Source of the DNA: Tsukamurella pseudospumae
GTDB lineage: Bacteria; Actinomycetota; Actinomycetes; Mycobacteriales; Mycobacteriaceae
Assembly: GCF_001575205.1 (NCBI RefSeq)
Contig: NZ_LSRE01000001.1
Span: 186,001-250,000 of the forward strand
Direction of reading: 5' to 3'
DNA length: 64,000 bases
Positions 49,576 to 59,399 of this stretch are shown here, one piece after another; position 1 is the first letter of the stretch, and each line of letters starts with the position of its first letter. A model generated the notes under the pieces. It was not told the origin of the DNA, did no database searches, and saw nothing but the letters and a program-made list of their open reading frames with translations. Position numbers and translations under genes: made by a program.

Positions 49576-50340
49576 TCAGATCTTGGCCACGCCTCGCGCG
49601 TCCCGGTACACCGCGGCCACGCCGCTGGTGGACATCGGCGCGGACTGGATCTTGGCGTCCGAGGCGACGACGGCTTGCAGCGTGATACCGGCGACGAGGA
49701 AGTCCGCGACCGACCGACGGGTGTGATCAGCGGAGGTCACGAGTACCGCTCCGTTGCCGAAGCCGTTCTGCCGCATGAGCGCCGCCGTGTTGATCGCATT
49801 GGCCTGCGTGGAGCCGGCACTCTCCTCGGTGTAGATCCGCGTGCCGGACACACCCTGCTCGAGCAGCCACTCCTTCATCGCGGCCGCCTCGGTCTTGCCC
49901 GCCTTCGGGGCGCCGCCCGTGACGACGATGGGGAACGCCGGGTACGCCTGGGCGACCGCGAGCCCCTTCGTCAGCCGCTCGACGAGGATCGGCCGCATCG
50001 CGCCGTTGTCCTCGAGGCCGAAGCCGAGGATCACGATGGCGGTGCCGGCCGCGACGCCACCCGGGACCTGATCGGTCAGCGGGAAGGTGAGCGCCTTGTT
50101 CACATTCGTCATCACGGCGACGACCTTCTGCACCTGATCGACGGGCATCTGATTGATGGCCGCCTGCGCGCCGGCGGTGTCGCCGGCCGCCTGCCGCTCG
50201 AACGCCTGGTTCGTCAGGGACGTCGTCGACGCTGTCGACGTCGACGGTGCCGCCCCCGCCGGCCCGGTGGCCAGGGTGGCGGCCACAGCGACGGCGGCCG
50301 TCAGCGAAACGATCGAACGAAAGAAACCAGAGACACGCAT
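49576..50340 (-). CDS. exported YdcF/DUF218-like protein
   Basis: A 254-residue secreted protein with a Sec signal (AGA/AP near residue 30). The mature domain shows DUF218 features: AIVILGFGLEDNG, RLTKGLAVAQAYPAFPIVVTGG, AAAMKEWLLEQGVSGTRIYTEESAGSTQANA and VLVTSADHTRR. These proteins may handle lipid-linked or polyprenyl substrates at the envelope. ATG has GGAGGG upstream. Confidence 0.85.
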   Translation of the reverse strand: MRVSGFFRSIVSLTAAVAVAATLATGPAGAAPSTSTASTTSLTNQAFERQAAGDTAGAQAAINQMPVDQVQKVVAVMTNVNKALTFPLTDQVPGGVAAGTAIVILGFGLEDNGAMRPILVERLTKGLAVAQAYPAFPIVVTGGAPKAGKTEAAAMKEWLLEQGVSGTRIYTEESAGSTQANAINTAALMRQNGFGNGAVLVTSADHTRRSVADFLVAGITLQAVVASDAKIQSAPMSTSGVAAVYRDARGVAKI

Positions 50341-50438
50341 GTTGCCCTCCGTGACAAATGAGTCTACCGGTGGGAAACTACACTACTGAGGTGTGTGATG
50401 CACATGTGAATAGGAGATCTGTGACCTCCTGCGCCTCG

Positions 50439-50954
50439 CTACTTGACCGACCAGTCGTCGGTGCCGTCCATCGAGCCGACCTTGAGAGTCAGCGTGCCCG
50501 TGGATCCGTTGGCACCCTTGACCGGGCAGGTGAACGACGCACCCGGCTCGACCGCCTTCAAGCCCGTACCGCAATCGATCGTCACGGACTGCTTGACCTG
50601 CTGGGTCACCTGCGGCGCGAGCTGCGTTCCGACCGTCGCGAGGTTGTAGAGCTTCTTCGTCGTGACGAAATCGACGTTCATGTCCTTGTCCTTGACGGTG
50701 ACCTTGACCGGCACCGTGACCTCGCCGAGCTTCGCGTCGCACGTGAACGTCGCGCCGGGCTTCGGCTTGTCGTCCGACTTGTCGCACGTCACCGAGTCGA
50801 CCTTCTGCCCCAGCTTCGAGTACTCGGTGTTCAACTTGTCGGCGATCTTCGACTCCAGCTTCCCGAAGTCCATCTTCGTCCCGAACATCGAACAGCCCAC
50901 CATCAACGGTGCGACAGCGGCAAGAGTGACTACACCAGCGATCTTCGTCTTCAT
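50439..50954 (-). CDS. DUF4333 lipoprotein, two-domain
   Basis: A 171-residue lipoprotein (lipobox LMVGC, Cys21) with two DUF4333-like modules, each with a Cys pair (SVTCDKSDDKPKPGATFTCDAKLG and SVTIDCGTGLKAVEPGASFTCPVKG). The family is typical of Mycobacteriales envelopes. TAGTGT lies 7 nt before the ATG, without ribosome binding site: leaderless. Confidence 0.85.
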   Translation of the reverse strand: MKTKIAGVVTLAAVAPLMVGCSMFGTKMDFGKLESKIADKLNTEYSKLGQKVDSVTCDKSDDKPKPGATFTCDAKLGEVTVPVKVTVKDKDMNVDFVTTKKLYNLATVGTQLAPQVTQQVKQSVTIDCGTGLKAVEPGASFTCPVKGANGSTGTLTLKVGSMDGTDDWSVK

Positions 50955-50961
50955 GAACCGG

Positions 50962-50967
50962 ACACTA
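50962..50967 (-). promoter_or_regulatory. -10 element of DUF4333 lipoprotein gene
   Basis: TAGTGT on the minus strand, 7 nt before the ATG at 50954. Confidence 0.5.
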
Positions 50968-51044
50968 GTCGACCTGAACCCGTCCCGTACACAAGTCCAC
51001 GCGCGTGCCGCGCGACGTGGCACCGCCCGCGGATCTGTGCTTGA

Positions 51045-52349
51045 GTGAATCCTGTGGGGGTGGATCGCTGGACGCGTGATCAGGTGTTGGAGCTCGCGCC
51101 GGACGTCTCGTCGGCTCGGGCGGGTGAGAAACTGAGCGCGCCCGCGCCCTGGTCGGGCATCGGAACCACGCCGACCGCGGTCTGGGGGCAGTGTCAGGGC
51201 AGCGGCAAGCGGCCCTACCAGACCGTCGTGGAGCTCGCGGAACCCGCGTACAAGTGCTCGTGCCCGTCGCGCAAGTTCCCGTGCAAGCATGCCCTCGGCC
51301 TCCTGCTGCTCTGGGCCGACGGCGGCGTTCCGGACGCGCAGGAACCCGCTGACTTCGCCGCGACGTGGCTCGATTCCCGCAGCGAACGCCGCGCGCAGGC
51401 CGTCGATCGGGCCGCGGCACCGAAGGATCCCGAACGTTCCGCCCGCACGGCGGCCCAGCGCACCGAGACCGTCGCCGGCGGCATCGCGGAACTGCGACTC
51501 TGGCTGCTCGACCAGGTGCACGCCGGGCTCTCGGGAATGGACGGTGACGCGTATTCGCGCGTGGATCCCCTGGCCCGCCGACTCGTCGACGCGAAGGCCC
51601 CCGGGCTGGCCACCCGGGTGCGGCGCCTGCCGCAGACCGTCGTCGGCGCGGGCTGGCCGGACCGGCTCCTGCGGGAGCTCGGGCTGCTCTGGATGCTCGC
51701 CGAGGCCCACACCCGCTTGGACGCACTCCCCGACGAGATCGCCGCCACCGTCCGGCGCCACGTCGGATATCCCGTGGCCTCCGCCGATGTCCTCGCCGGT
51801 CCCGCGATCGACGACGCGTGGACGGCGTTGGGGCGCACCGAGACCGTCGAGGAGAACGTTACGACCCGGCGGACCTGGCTGCACGGCCAGGAGACCGGCC
51901 GGTGGGCCGTGATCCTCGACTTCAAGGTCCGCGGCGGTCCGTCGCTCCCCCGCCGCCCCGCTGTCGGCGCCACGGAGGTCGGGCCACTCGCCTTCCACCC
52001 GGACGGCCTGCGCGCGCTCGTCGCCGGGGACATGGCGGGCCGTCGGCCGGCGGTGGTTCGAGCCGGGGTCACCTGCGAGCGGGCCCGCGCGGATCGCGCC
52101 CGACGGTGCGCCGCCGACCCGTGGGTCGTGGACCACCCGGTGCTCCTGGCCGGAACTCCCGCCCACTCGGACACTCCGCACCTGGTCGATCGCGACGGCC
52201 TCGCGGTCCCGCTGCGCGTCACGGACGAGGCGTGGTGGACGCTGCTCGCCGTGTCCGGCGGGTCCGAGGTGGTCGTCGCGGGCCTCCTCGACGCGACGGC
52301 GTTCGTCCCACTGTCGGTCCTGGCGCACGACAAGGTGGTCGCGCTGTGA
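51045..52349 (+). CDS. SWIM zinc finger protein
   Basis: A 434-residue protein with a SWIM zinc finger near the N terminus (Cys71, Cys73, Cys80, His82: CxC-x6-CxH), then long helical regions. SWIM domains bind nucleic acid or proteins. It opens a five-gene operon with DUF5691, MoxR, DUF5682 and VWA genes. Start uncertain between GTGs at 51045, 51054 and 51060; the longest is given. No ribosome binding site is obvious. Confidence 0.85.
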   Translation: MNPVGVDRWTRDQVLELAPDVSSARAGEKLSAPAPWSGIGTTPTAVWGQCQGSGKRPYQTVVELAEPAYKCSCPSRKFPCKHALGLLLLWADGGVPDAQEPADFAATWLDSRSERRAQAVDRAAAPKDPERSARTAAQRTETVAGGIAELRLWLLDQVHAGLSGMDGDAYSRVDPLARRLVDAKAPGLATRVRRLPQTVVGAGWPDRLLRELGLLWMLAEAHTRLDALPDEIAATVRRHVGYPVASADVLAGPAIDDAWTALGRTETVEENVTTRRTWLHGQETGRWAVILDFKVRGGPSLPRRPAVGATEVGPLAFHPDGLRALVAGDMAGRRPAVVRAGVTCERARADRARRCAADPWVVDHPVLLAGTPAHSDTPHLVDRDGLAVPLRVTDEAWWTLLAVSGGSEVVVAGLLDATAFVPLSVLAHDKVVAL

Positions 52350-53743
52350 CCGCCGAACACTGGCCGGCAACTGTGTCCGCGGCGCTGCTCGGCACCGGGA
52401 CCCGCCGGACGGAGCGCACGGGCGCCGACCCCGTGATCTCCGGCGCCCTCGCCCGTGTTCCCGCGGACGCACCGCCGAACATCCTGGTCCTGCACACCGC
52501 CGCCCTGACCGCGACCGCACTCAATGCCGAAGGCGCCGCACCGATCCGGGGGCTCACGCCGCTCCCGGCCGCCGACGAGGACCCGCGCCCGCCCATGCCA
52601 CGCGCGCTGGCCGGCACCGTCGTCTCCGCATTGCGCTATCCCGATAGCGAGACCTGGTGCCTCGGCCGCGTCGCCGAGGCCGGGCTGCGCGCGCCGACCG
52701 ACCTCATCCCCCGCCTCCTGCGCTTCACGGCCGAGCGTCCCGGCGCAGCGGCGCCTGTGAGTACCCTCGTCGGGCCCCGCGGCGCCTGGCTCGCGGCGGC
52801 GGCACCGTCGATCGGTGCCCGACTCGACGGGGATCGCCCCGACCCAGCGGACTGGGAAGACGGTTCCGACGAAGCGCGGGCGCGTTACGTGCGTTCCGTC
52901 CGCCGGACCGATCCGGCGGCCGCGACCGAGTTGGTCGACGCCGCCTGGAAGGACACGCGGGTGGCCGGCCGCGCCGCGCTGCTGCGCGCGCTGGCGGTGA
53001 TCCCCGCCGGCCCCGGCGACGACGCACTGCTCGAGCGTGCGCTCGACGACCGGAGCAAGGAGGTCCGTGCGGCGGCGCAGGAGGCGCTGGCCGGTGGTGT
53101 CGGCACCTCGTACCACCGACGGATGCGCGACCGGGCGCGCGAGCACGTCTCGCTGAGCCGCGGGCTCCTCGGGGGCCTCAAGCTCACGGTCCGCACCCCG
53201 GACGGTCTCGACGCGGCGGACACGCGGGACGGCATCGTCGGGCATCGATCCGGGATGGGGCGCACGTGGCGCAGGCAGTGGGCCGACCAGATCACCGCGG
53301 CGCTGCCGCTGGCGGACTGGGAGGACCTGCTCGGCGCCGCACCGTCGGATCTTGTGACGGCGCGCGACGACCGGGACGACCTGCTGCCGGGCTGGATCGC
53401 CGCCGCCGCGCGGCGCCCCGACCCGCGCTGGACAGCCGCCCTCGCCTCGACGGGCGCACCCGGCGCTCTCGCACTCCTTCCCGGCCCATGGCCGCCCGAC
53501 CTCGCGGATCGCGTGGGCACGATCCTGTACAGGGCTGCGCAGGGCACCGACTGGCAGCTCGACGAGGGCGTCGACGTGCTGCTCGACGCCGCTGCCGCCC
53601 GGCTCCCCGTGGGCCCGGCATCGCCGTGGCCCGACCGGGCCGCACAGATCCTCGCCGCGGCGTCGCCCGTGCGCGCTCGATACTTCGCCGCACTGCCCGA
53701 GATCCTCCGCCTGCGCACCGCCATCGAACAGGAGCTGCCATGA
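52346..53743 (+). CDS. DUF5691 family protein
   Basis: A 465-residue, mostly helical protein with Ala/Leu-rich repeated helices (ALLRALAVIPAGPGDDALLERALDDRSKEVRAAAQEALAGG), which looks HEAT-like. It occurs only with the SWIM and MoxR/VWA genes. GTG overlaps the SWIM stop (GTGA) and its own stop overlaps the MoxR ATG (ATGA). Function unknown; a scaffold is likely. Confidence 0.8.
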   Translation: MTAEHWPATVSAALLGTGTRRTERTGADPVISGALARVPADAPPNILVLHTAALTATALNAEGAAPIRGLTPLPAADEDPRPPMPRALAGTVVSALRYPDSETWCLGRVAEAGLRAPTDLIPRLLRFTAERPGAAAPVSTLVGPRGAWLAAAAPSIGARLDGDRPDPADWEDGSDEARARYVRSVRRTDPAAATELVDAAWKDTRVAGRAALLRALAVIPAGPGDDALLERALDDRSKEVRAAAQEALAGGVGTSYHRRMRDRAREHVSLSRGLLGGLKLTVRTPDGLDAADTRDGIVGHRSGMGRTWRRQWADQITAALPLADWEDLLGAAPSDLVTARDDRDDLLPGWIAAAARRPDPRWTAALASTGAPGALALLPGPWPPDLADRVGTILYRAAQGTDWQLDEGVDVLLDAAAARLPVGPASPWPDRAAQILAAASPVRARYFAALPEILRLRTAIEQELP

Positions 53744-54843
53744 CTGCCACCCCCACAGGCGACACCGCCGATCTGCTGCGGCCGCACGCCGAGCAGGTGT
53801 ACTCCGCCGAACTCGCGGCGCTCGCCCAGCAGGATTCGGCGGCGCGGCCCGCCCACTGGCGTCTGTCGCCGTCCGCTGTTGTCGACTACCTCTGCGGGAC
53901 GACGCTTCCCGACGGTGCCGTCGTCACGCCCAAGTACATCGGCCCACGGCGCCTGATGGAGGTCGCCGTCGCGACGCTGGCCACCGACCGGGCCCTGCTT
54001 CTCCTCGGCGTGCCGGGTACCGCGAAGACGTGGGTGTCGGAGCACCTCGCCGCGGCGATCAGCGGCGACTCGACGCTGCTCGTCCAGGGCACCGCGGGCA
54101 CCCCGGAGGAGGCGATCCGGTACGGCTGGAATTACGCCCGGCTCATCGCCGAGGGGCCCAGCCGGGAGGCGCTCGTCCCCTCGCCCATCATGACCGCGAT
54201 GGCCGAGGGGCGCGTCGCGCGCCTCGAGGAGCTCACCCGCATCCCGTCGGACGTGCAGGACGCTCTCATCACGGTGCTCTCGGAGAAGACGCTCCCCGTC
54301 CCGGAGCTGGGAATGGAAGTGCAAGCCGCGAAGGGGTTCTCGCTGATCGCGACCGCGAACGACCGGGACCGCGGCGTCAACGAGCTGTCGTCCGCGCTGC
54401 GCCGCCGGTTCAACACCGTGGTCCTCCCCCTGCCCGCGACGGCCGACGACGAGGTGCGGATCGTCTCGCAGCGGGTGGCCTCGCTCGGCCGCGCGCTCGA
54501 TCTCCCCGAGCTCCCCGCCGCGGCGGACGAGATCCGCCGGGTCGTCACCGTGTTCCGCGAGCTGCGATCGGGGCTCACCGAGGACGGACGGACGAAGGTC
54601 AAGCAGCCCAGCGGCACGCTCTCCACCGCGGAGGCGATCTCGGTCATCACCCACGGCACGGCGATGGCGGCCCACTTCGGCGACGGGGTCCTCCGGCCGG
54701 ACGACGTCGCCGCGTCGATCCGGGGCGCCGTCGTCAAGGATCCGGTCGCCGATGCCGTCGCCTGGACCGAGTACCTCGAGTCGGTCGTCCGGGAGCGGCC
54801 GGGCTGGTCGGACTTCTACCGCGCGGCGCGCGAGACACACTGA
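53740..54843 (+). CDS. MoxR family AAA+ ATPase (SWIM system)
   Basis: A 367-residue AAA+ ATPase. Walker A GVPGTAKT at 90-97, a Walker B-like region RLEELTRIPSDVQDAL (Glu-Glu in place of Asp-Glu), sensor SLIATANDRDRGVNELSSALRRRF with the arginine finger. It differs from the core moxR1 copy. It probably acts with the VWA protein two genes on. Confidence 0.9.
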   Translation: MTATPTGDTADLLRPHAEQVYSAELAALAQQDSAARPAHWRLSPSAVVDYLCGTTLPDGAVVTPKYIGPRRLMEVAVATLATDRALLLLGVPGTAKTWVSEHLAAAISGDSTLLVQGTAGTPEEAIRYGWNYARLIAEGPSREALVPSPIMTAMAEGRVARLEELTRIPSDVQDALITVLSEKTLPVPELGMEVQAAKGFSLIATANDRDRGVNELSSALRRRFNTVVLPLPATADDEVRIVSQRVASLGRALDLPELPAAADEIRRVVTVFRELRSGLTEDGRTKVKQPSGTLSTAEAISVITHGTAMAAHFGDGVLRPDDVAASIRGAVVKDPVADAVAWTEYLESVVRERPGWSDFYRAARETH

Positions 54844-54846
54844 TCC

Positions 54847-57153
54847 ATGACGTCCGCGGCGCAGGAGGCGCAGGTCCACGTCCTCGGGATCCGGCACCAC
54901 GGCCCCGGCTCCGCGCGGGCCGTCGTGGCGGAACTCGAACGGCTCCGTCCGGACGCGGTACTGATCGAGGGTCCGTCGGACGCCTCGGAGCTGCTCGCGC
55001 ACGTCGTCGATCCCGACCTCGTTCCGCCCGTAGCGCTGCTGGGGTACGTGGCCGACGATCCCGCGACGGCCGCATTCTGGCCCTTCGGCGTGTTCTCGCC
55101 GGAGTGGCAGGCCGCCCGCTGGGCCGTGGGGCACGACGTCCCCGTCGAGTTCTGCGACCTGCCGGCCGCGCAGTCGCTCGCCGCCCTCGGCGCACCGGTA
55201 CCGGCGGCCGAGTCCGAGCCGGACGGTGCCGCAACGGAACCCGACGACACGAAGCCGGAGCGGGCACCGTCGGACGAGGATGACCTCCGCACCGACCCCA
55301 TCGCCGCACTCGCAGCGGCTGCGGGCTACGACGACCCGGAGCGCTGGTGGGACGACGTCATCGAATCCCGGGGCGAGGGTGACGTCTTCGAGTCTCTCGC
55401 CGAGGCGATGCGCGCGGTCCGCGAGCACGTGGAGGCCGCGCCGGCCGACGGTGCCGAGCCGACCCGCGAGCAGCGGCGCGAGGCGTTCATGCGCAAGTGC
55501 CTGCGTGCAGCCCTGAAACGCGACGGGGTGCGCACGGTCGTGGTGGTCTGCGGCGCCTGGCACGTCCCCGCGCTGACGGGCACTCTGCCGACGGCTGCCG
55601 CCGACAACCGGATCCTCGCCGGAGCGCCCAAGGTGCGCGCGCGGTCCGCGTGGGTGCCGTGGTCGTACTCGCGCCTGTCCACGGCGTCGGGCTACGGCGC
55701 CGGCGTCACGTCCCCGGGCTGGTACCACCACCTGTTCACCACCGAACCCGACGAGGTCGTGGTCCGGTGGCTGACGCTCGTCGCGGAACTCCTGCGCGCG
55801 GAGGACGTCCCCGTCTCGTCGGCGCACATCATCGAGGGCGTCCGGCTCGCCGAGACCCTCGCAACGCTGCGCCGCCGGCCGCTCGCGGGCCTCGCCGAGG
55901 TCGACGAGGCCACTCTCGCGGTCCTGTGCGACGGTGCGCCGTCCCTCGCCGAGCTGGTCCGGGAGCGGGCCGTCGTCGGCGAGCGGCTGGGCGCGGTGCC
56001 CGAGCACCTGCCGGTCGTGCCGCTGCAGGCCGACCTGGACGCGACCGCGCGCACGCTGCGGCTCAAGCCGGACGCCGCGGTCAAGCAGCTCGTGCTCGAC
56101 CTGCGCAAGTCGAACGACGTGGCGAAATCCCATCTACTGCATCGCCTCCGCATCCTCGGCGTCGAGTGGGGCGATCCGGCGGAGACCACCGGCAAGGGCA
56201 CCTTCAAGGAGGGCTGGTCGCTGCAGTGGCGGCCGGAGCTCGCGGTGGACGTGGTAGTCGCGTCCATCTGGGGCACGACGGTGCCCGACGCCGCCGTCCG
56301 ACGCCTTGAGGCACTGGCGGAGGAGGCGACGACGCTCGCCGAGGTCACGGGTGCGCTGGAGATCGCGCTCGTGGCAGACCTCCCGCCCGCCGTGACCCGC
56401 CTGCTCCGGGCAATCTCGGACCGCGCGGCGGTCGCGCACGACGTCGACGCGCTGCTGGCCGCACTGCCCGCGCTCGGCCGGACCCAGCGCTACGGCGATG
56501 TCCGCGGCACCGACACCGCCGCGCTCGCCGAGGTGTCCTCGGGGCTCCTGCTCCGCGCCTGCGTGGGTCTGCCGTCCGCGGTCACGGGGCTCGGCGACGA
56601 GGCCGCCGGCGTCCTGGCGGGACGGGTGGATCAGGTGGAGGAGGTGATCGGGCTTCTCGGCGACACCGACCGGGACCGTTGGTACGCAGCGCTGCTCACG
56701 GTCGCCGACCGCCCCGACGTCCACGGCTCCGTCGTCGGCCGCGTGACCCGGCTGCTGCTCGACAGCGGTGCGATCTCCGGCGAGGACGCCGCGCTGCGCC
56801 TGCACCGAGCGTTGTCCGCAGGCGCGGACACGACGGCGAAGGCCGCCTGGATCTCCGGCTTCCTCGGCGGCAGCGGCATCGTCCTCGTGCACGATCCTGC
56901 GCTCCTCGCCGTGCTCGACGGCTGGCTGCTCTCGCTCGGCGAGCAGGAGTTCGTCGACGTCCTGCCCCTGCTACGGCGGACCTTCGGCGACTTCGACGCC
57001 GGTGTGCGGCGCAACCTCGGCGACCGCGTCGTGCGGCTCGGGGACGACCCGGGCACCGTCGACCCCGAGGCCGCGACGCTCGATGCTCGACTGGCCGGAC
57101 CCGCCGTCGCGACCGCGGCGCTGCTCCTGGGACTGGCGGAGGTGCCCGCATGA
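54847..57153 (+). CDS. DUF5682 family protein
   Basis: A 768-residue protein, the largest of the operon. Its N terminus (VHVLGIRHHGPGSARAVVAELERLRPDAVLIEGPSDA) and later VVCGAWHVPAL resemble TraB/EreA-like folds, with conserved His and Glu that might bind metal. The rest is long and helical. ATG lies 3 bp after the MoxR stop. Its stop overlaps the VWA ATG. Function unknown; may be the enzymatic part of the system. Confidence 0.8.
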   Translation: MTSAAQEAQVHVLGIRHHGPGSARAVVAELERLRPDAVLIEGPSDASELLAHVVDPDLVPPVALLGYVADDPATAAFWPFGVFSPEWQAARWAVGHDVPVEFCDLPAAQSLAALGAPVPAAESEPDGAATEPDDTKPERAPSDEDDLRTDPIAALAAAAGYDDPERWWDDVIESRGEGDVFESLAEAMRAVREHVEAAPADGAEPTREQRREAFMRKCLRAALKRDGVRTVVVVCGAWHVPALTGTLPTAAADNRILAGAPKVRARSAWVPWSYSRLSTASGYGAGVTSPGWYHHLFTTEPDEVVVRWLTLVAELLRAEDVPVSSAHIIEGVRLAETLATLRRRPLAGLAEVDEATLAVLCDGAPSLAELVRERAVVGERLGAVPEHLPVVPLQADLDATARTLRLKPDAAVKQLVLDLRKSNDVAKSHLLHRLRILGVEWGDPAETTGKGTFKEGWSLQWRPELAVDVVVASIWGTTVPDAAVRRLEALAEEATTLAEVTGALEIALVADLPPAVTRLLRAISDRAAVAHDVDALLAALPALGRTQRYGDVRGTDTAALAEVSSGLLLRACVGLPSAVTGLGDEAAGVLAGRVDQVEEVIGLLGDTDRDRWYAALLTVADRPDVHGSVVGRVTRLLLDSGAISGEDAALRLHRALSAGADTTAKAAWISGFLGGSGIVLVHDPALLAVLDGWLLSLGEQEFVDVLPLLRRTFGDFDAGVRRNLGDRVVRLGDDPGTVDPEAATLDARLAGPAVATAALLLGLAEVPA

Positions 57154-58292
57154 ACGAACGGGAACGGCGCTGGCGGCTGCTGCTGGGCGCGTCCGCGTCC
57201 GGGTTGCCCACGCCGTCCGGGACGGATGCGCGGATCGACAAGGCGCTCGGTGCGCTCTACGACAACGACGGCCGCCGTGGCGGTCTCGGTGCCTCCGCAC
57301 CGTCCGTCGTGCGCTGGCTCGGCGACATCCGGGAGTACTTCCCCTCGACGGTGGTGCAGGTCGTCCAGCACGACGCGGTCGAGCGGCTGGGTCTGCATCA
57401 GCTGTTGCTCGAGCCCGAGCTGATGGAGGCCGTGGAGCCGAACATCGACCTCGTCACCACCCTCATCACGCTGGGCCGCGCGATCCCCGAGACCTCCAAG
57501 GCCACGGCCCGCGCCGTGGTGCGCAAGGTGGTCGAGGAGGTGGAGAAGCGGATCGCCGACCGGACCCGCGCCACCGTCGGCGGCGCCCTGAACCGGGCCG
57601 CGCGCACCCACCGGCCGCGCCTGCGCGATGTCGACTGGAACCGGACGATCGCCGCGAACCTGAAGAACTACCTGCCGGAGCAGCGGACCGTCGTGCCCGA
57701 GCGGCTCGTCGGCTACGGCCGGCGGTCCCAGGCCGTGTCGAAGGACATCGTGCTGGCGATCGACCAGTCGGGCTCGATGGCCGCATCGGTGGTCTACTCC
57801 GCGGTGTTCGGGGCGGTGCTCGCATCGATGCGGTCGGTGCGGACCTCGCTCGTGGTCTTCGACACCGAGGTCGTCGACCTCACCGAGCAGCTCGACGATC
57901 CCGTCGACGTCCTGTTCGGCACCCAGCTCGGCGGCGGCACCGACATCAACCGCGCGATCGCTTACTGCCAGGGCCTGATCACCCGGCCGCAGGAGAGCAT
58001 CTTCGTGCTCATCTCCGACCTCTACGAGGGCGGCGTGCGGGAGGAGATGCTCACCCGGGTCGCGCAGATGCAGGCCGCCGGGATCCAGGTGGTGGTGCTC
58101 CTCGCGCTGTCCGACGAGGGCGCGCCCTCCTTCGACCGGGAGATCGCGGCGGCGCTGTCCGACATGGGGATCCCCGCCTTCGCCTGCACCCCCGACGCCT
58201 TCCCCGACCTCCTCGCCGTCGCCCTGAACCGGGGCGACATCATCCGGTGGGCGGACCGCAACGAGCTCAGCAAGCGTGGAATGTCGGATTGA
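57150..58292 (+). CDS. VWA domain protein (SWIM system)
   Basis: A 380-residue cytosolic protein. A helical N-terminal half is followed by a VWA domain with full MIDAS: DQSGS at 205-209, then TDIN near 280 and SDLYEGG. No membrane segment, unlike the VWA in the core operon. It ends the five-gene operon and is the expected partner of the MoxR ATPase. Confidence 0.9.
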   Translation: MNERERRWRLLLGASASGLPTPSGTDARIDKALGALYDNDGRRGGLGASAPSVVRWLGDIREYFPSTVVQVVQHDAVERLGLHQLLLEPELMEAVEPNIDLVTTLITLGRAIPETSKATARAVVRKVVEEVEKRIADRTRATVGGALNRAARTHRPRLRDVDWNRTIAANLKNYLPEQRTVVPERLVGYGRRSQAVSKDIVLAIDQSGSMAASVVYSAVFGAVLASMRSVRTSLVVFDTEVVDLTEQLDDPVDVLFGTQLGGGTDINRAIAYCQGLITRPQESIFVLISDLYEGGVREEMLTRVAQMQAAGIQVVVLLALSDEGAPSFDREIAAALSDMGIPAFACTPDAFPDLLAVALNRGDIIRWADRNELSKRGMSD

Positions 58293-58300
58293 CGGCGGCT

Positions 58301-59342
58301 CTACGACGCATCGGGCAGGGCGATCCCCAGCTCACGGAACACGGCACGGGCACGATCCGGGTAGTCCGTGATCAGGCCGTCCACGCCGTCGCCCAGCAGG
58401 GCGCGCATGGTGGCGGGGTCGTTGACGGTCCACGGAACGACCTTCAGCCCGTGCTCGTGCGCGCGCCGGATCAGGGTCGGCGTAGTGAAGCGTATGAAGT
58501 CCGCGTCGCCGATGCCGCCGTCCTGCGGGTCGCCCTGCACGGGTGACACGGCGGTGAGGCCCGGGATCGTCTCCTTCGCGGCGCGAATCCAGTCGCCGCC
58601 GTAGGTGTCGACGTCCAGACCGAGCCAGGGCGATGCGCCGGGCATCCCGGTCTGCAGGAACTGCTCTCCGTTGGTGAGCGCGATCAGGCCGACTCCTGTC
58701 AACTCCGGGCAGCAACGGGCCGATCTCCCGCAGCGCGGTCCAGTCGAAGCTCTGGATCGTGACCTGACGGGACAAGCCGGAGCGGGTGATCTCCCCCGCG
58801 ACCGCTCGCACGAACTCGCCGCGCGGCGCCGTCTCCGACGGTGCCCCCGCCTCCACCTTGGTCTCGATGTTCATCCGCACCTGCGAGCGTCGCGCGCGGA
58901 CGAGGTCGAAGAGCTCGTGCAGTTCGGGTATCCGCGCGCCGCTCACGACCCGCTGCGTCGCCGCGACCTTCTCGTATCCGCAGTTCATGGTGCGGATCTG
59001 AGCGTAGGTCAGGTCGCGCACGTACTTGCCGACGTACGGGTACTGCGGATCGCCCGGGGTCGCCGGCGCGGTGTCGACGCACTTGCGCGAGTCCACCTTC
59101 CGGTCGTGCGTGATCACGACCTTCCGGTCCTTCGTCACCTGCGTGTCCAGCTCCAGGGTCGTGACACCGAGCCGCATGGCCGCGGAGAAGCCCTCCAGCG
59201 TGGACTCCGTCTGCAGGCCGAGCCCTCCCCGGTGCGCCTGCAGGTCGACGGTGCGCGGCGCCGCCGGCGTGGAACCCGCCGGCGCGGCGCCTGTCAGCAA
59301 CGCGAGGGACAGAGACACAACGGACAGGCGGCGCAGGTTCAT
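58301..59342 (-). pseudogene. glycerophosphodiester phosphodiesterase, broken by a 1-bp frameshift
   Basis: A secreted GDPD (signal peptide to about Ala30) with HRG, LELDTQVTKDRKVVITHD and IETKVE in the first frame and VVPWTVNDP and DGLITDYPD in the second. The frames join near 58700-58710 at CCCGGAG (minus strand). Removing one G gives LLPELTGVGLIAL, which is uninterrupted family sequence. Total length 1042 nt is one over a multiple of three. Either a real mutation or a sequencing error. ATG 59342 lies 7 nt after TACCGT. Confidence 0.85.
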
Positions 59343-59349
59343 GCACCGC

Positions 59350-59355
59350 ACGGTA
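59350..59355 (-). promoter_or_regulatory. -10 element of GDPD gene
   Basis: TACCGT on the minus strand, 7 nt before the ATG at 59342. Confidence 0.45.
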
Positions 59356-59399
59356 AGCGGCCGCGGTGAACCGGAACTGGCCACTGCGTTACGGGCCGA

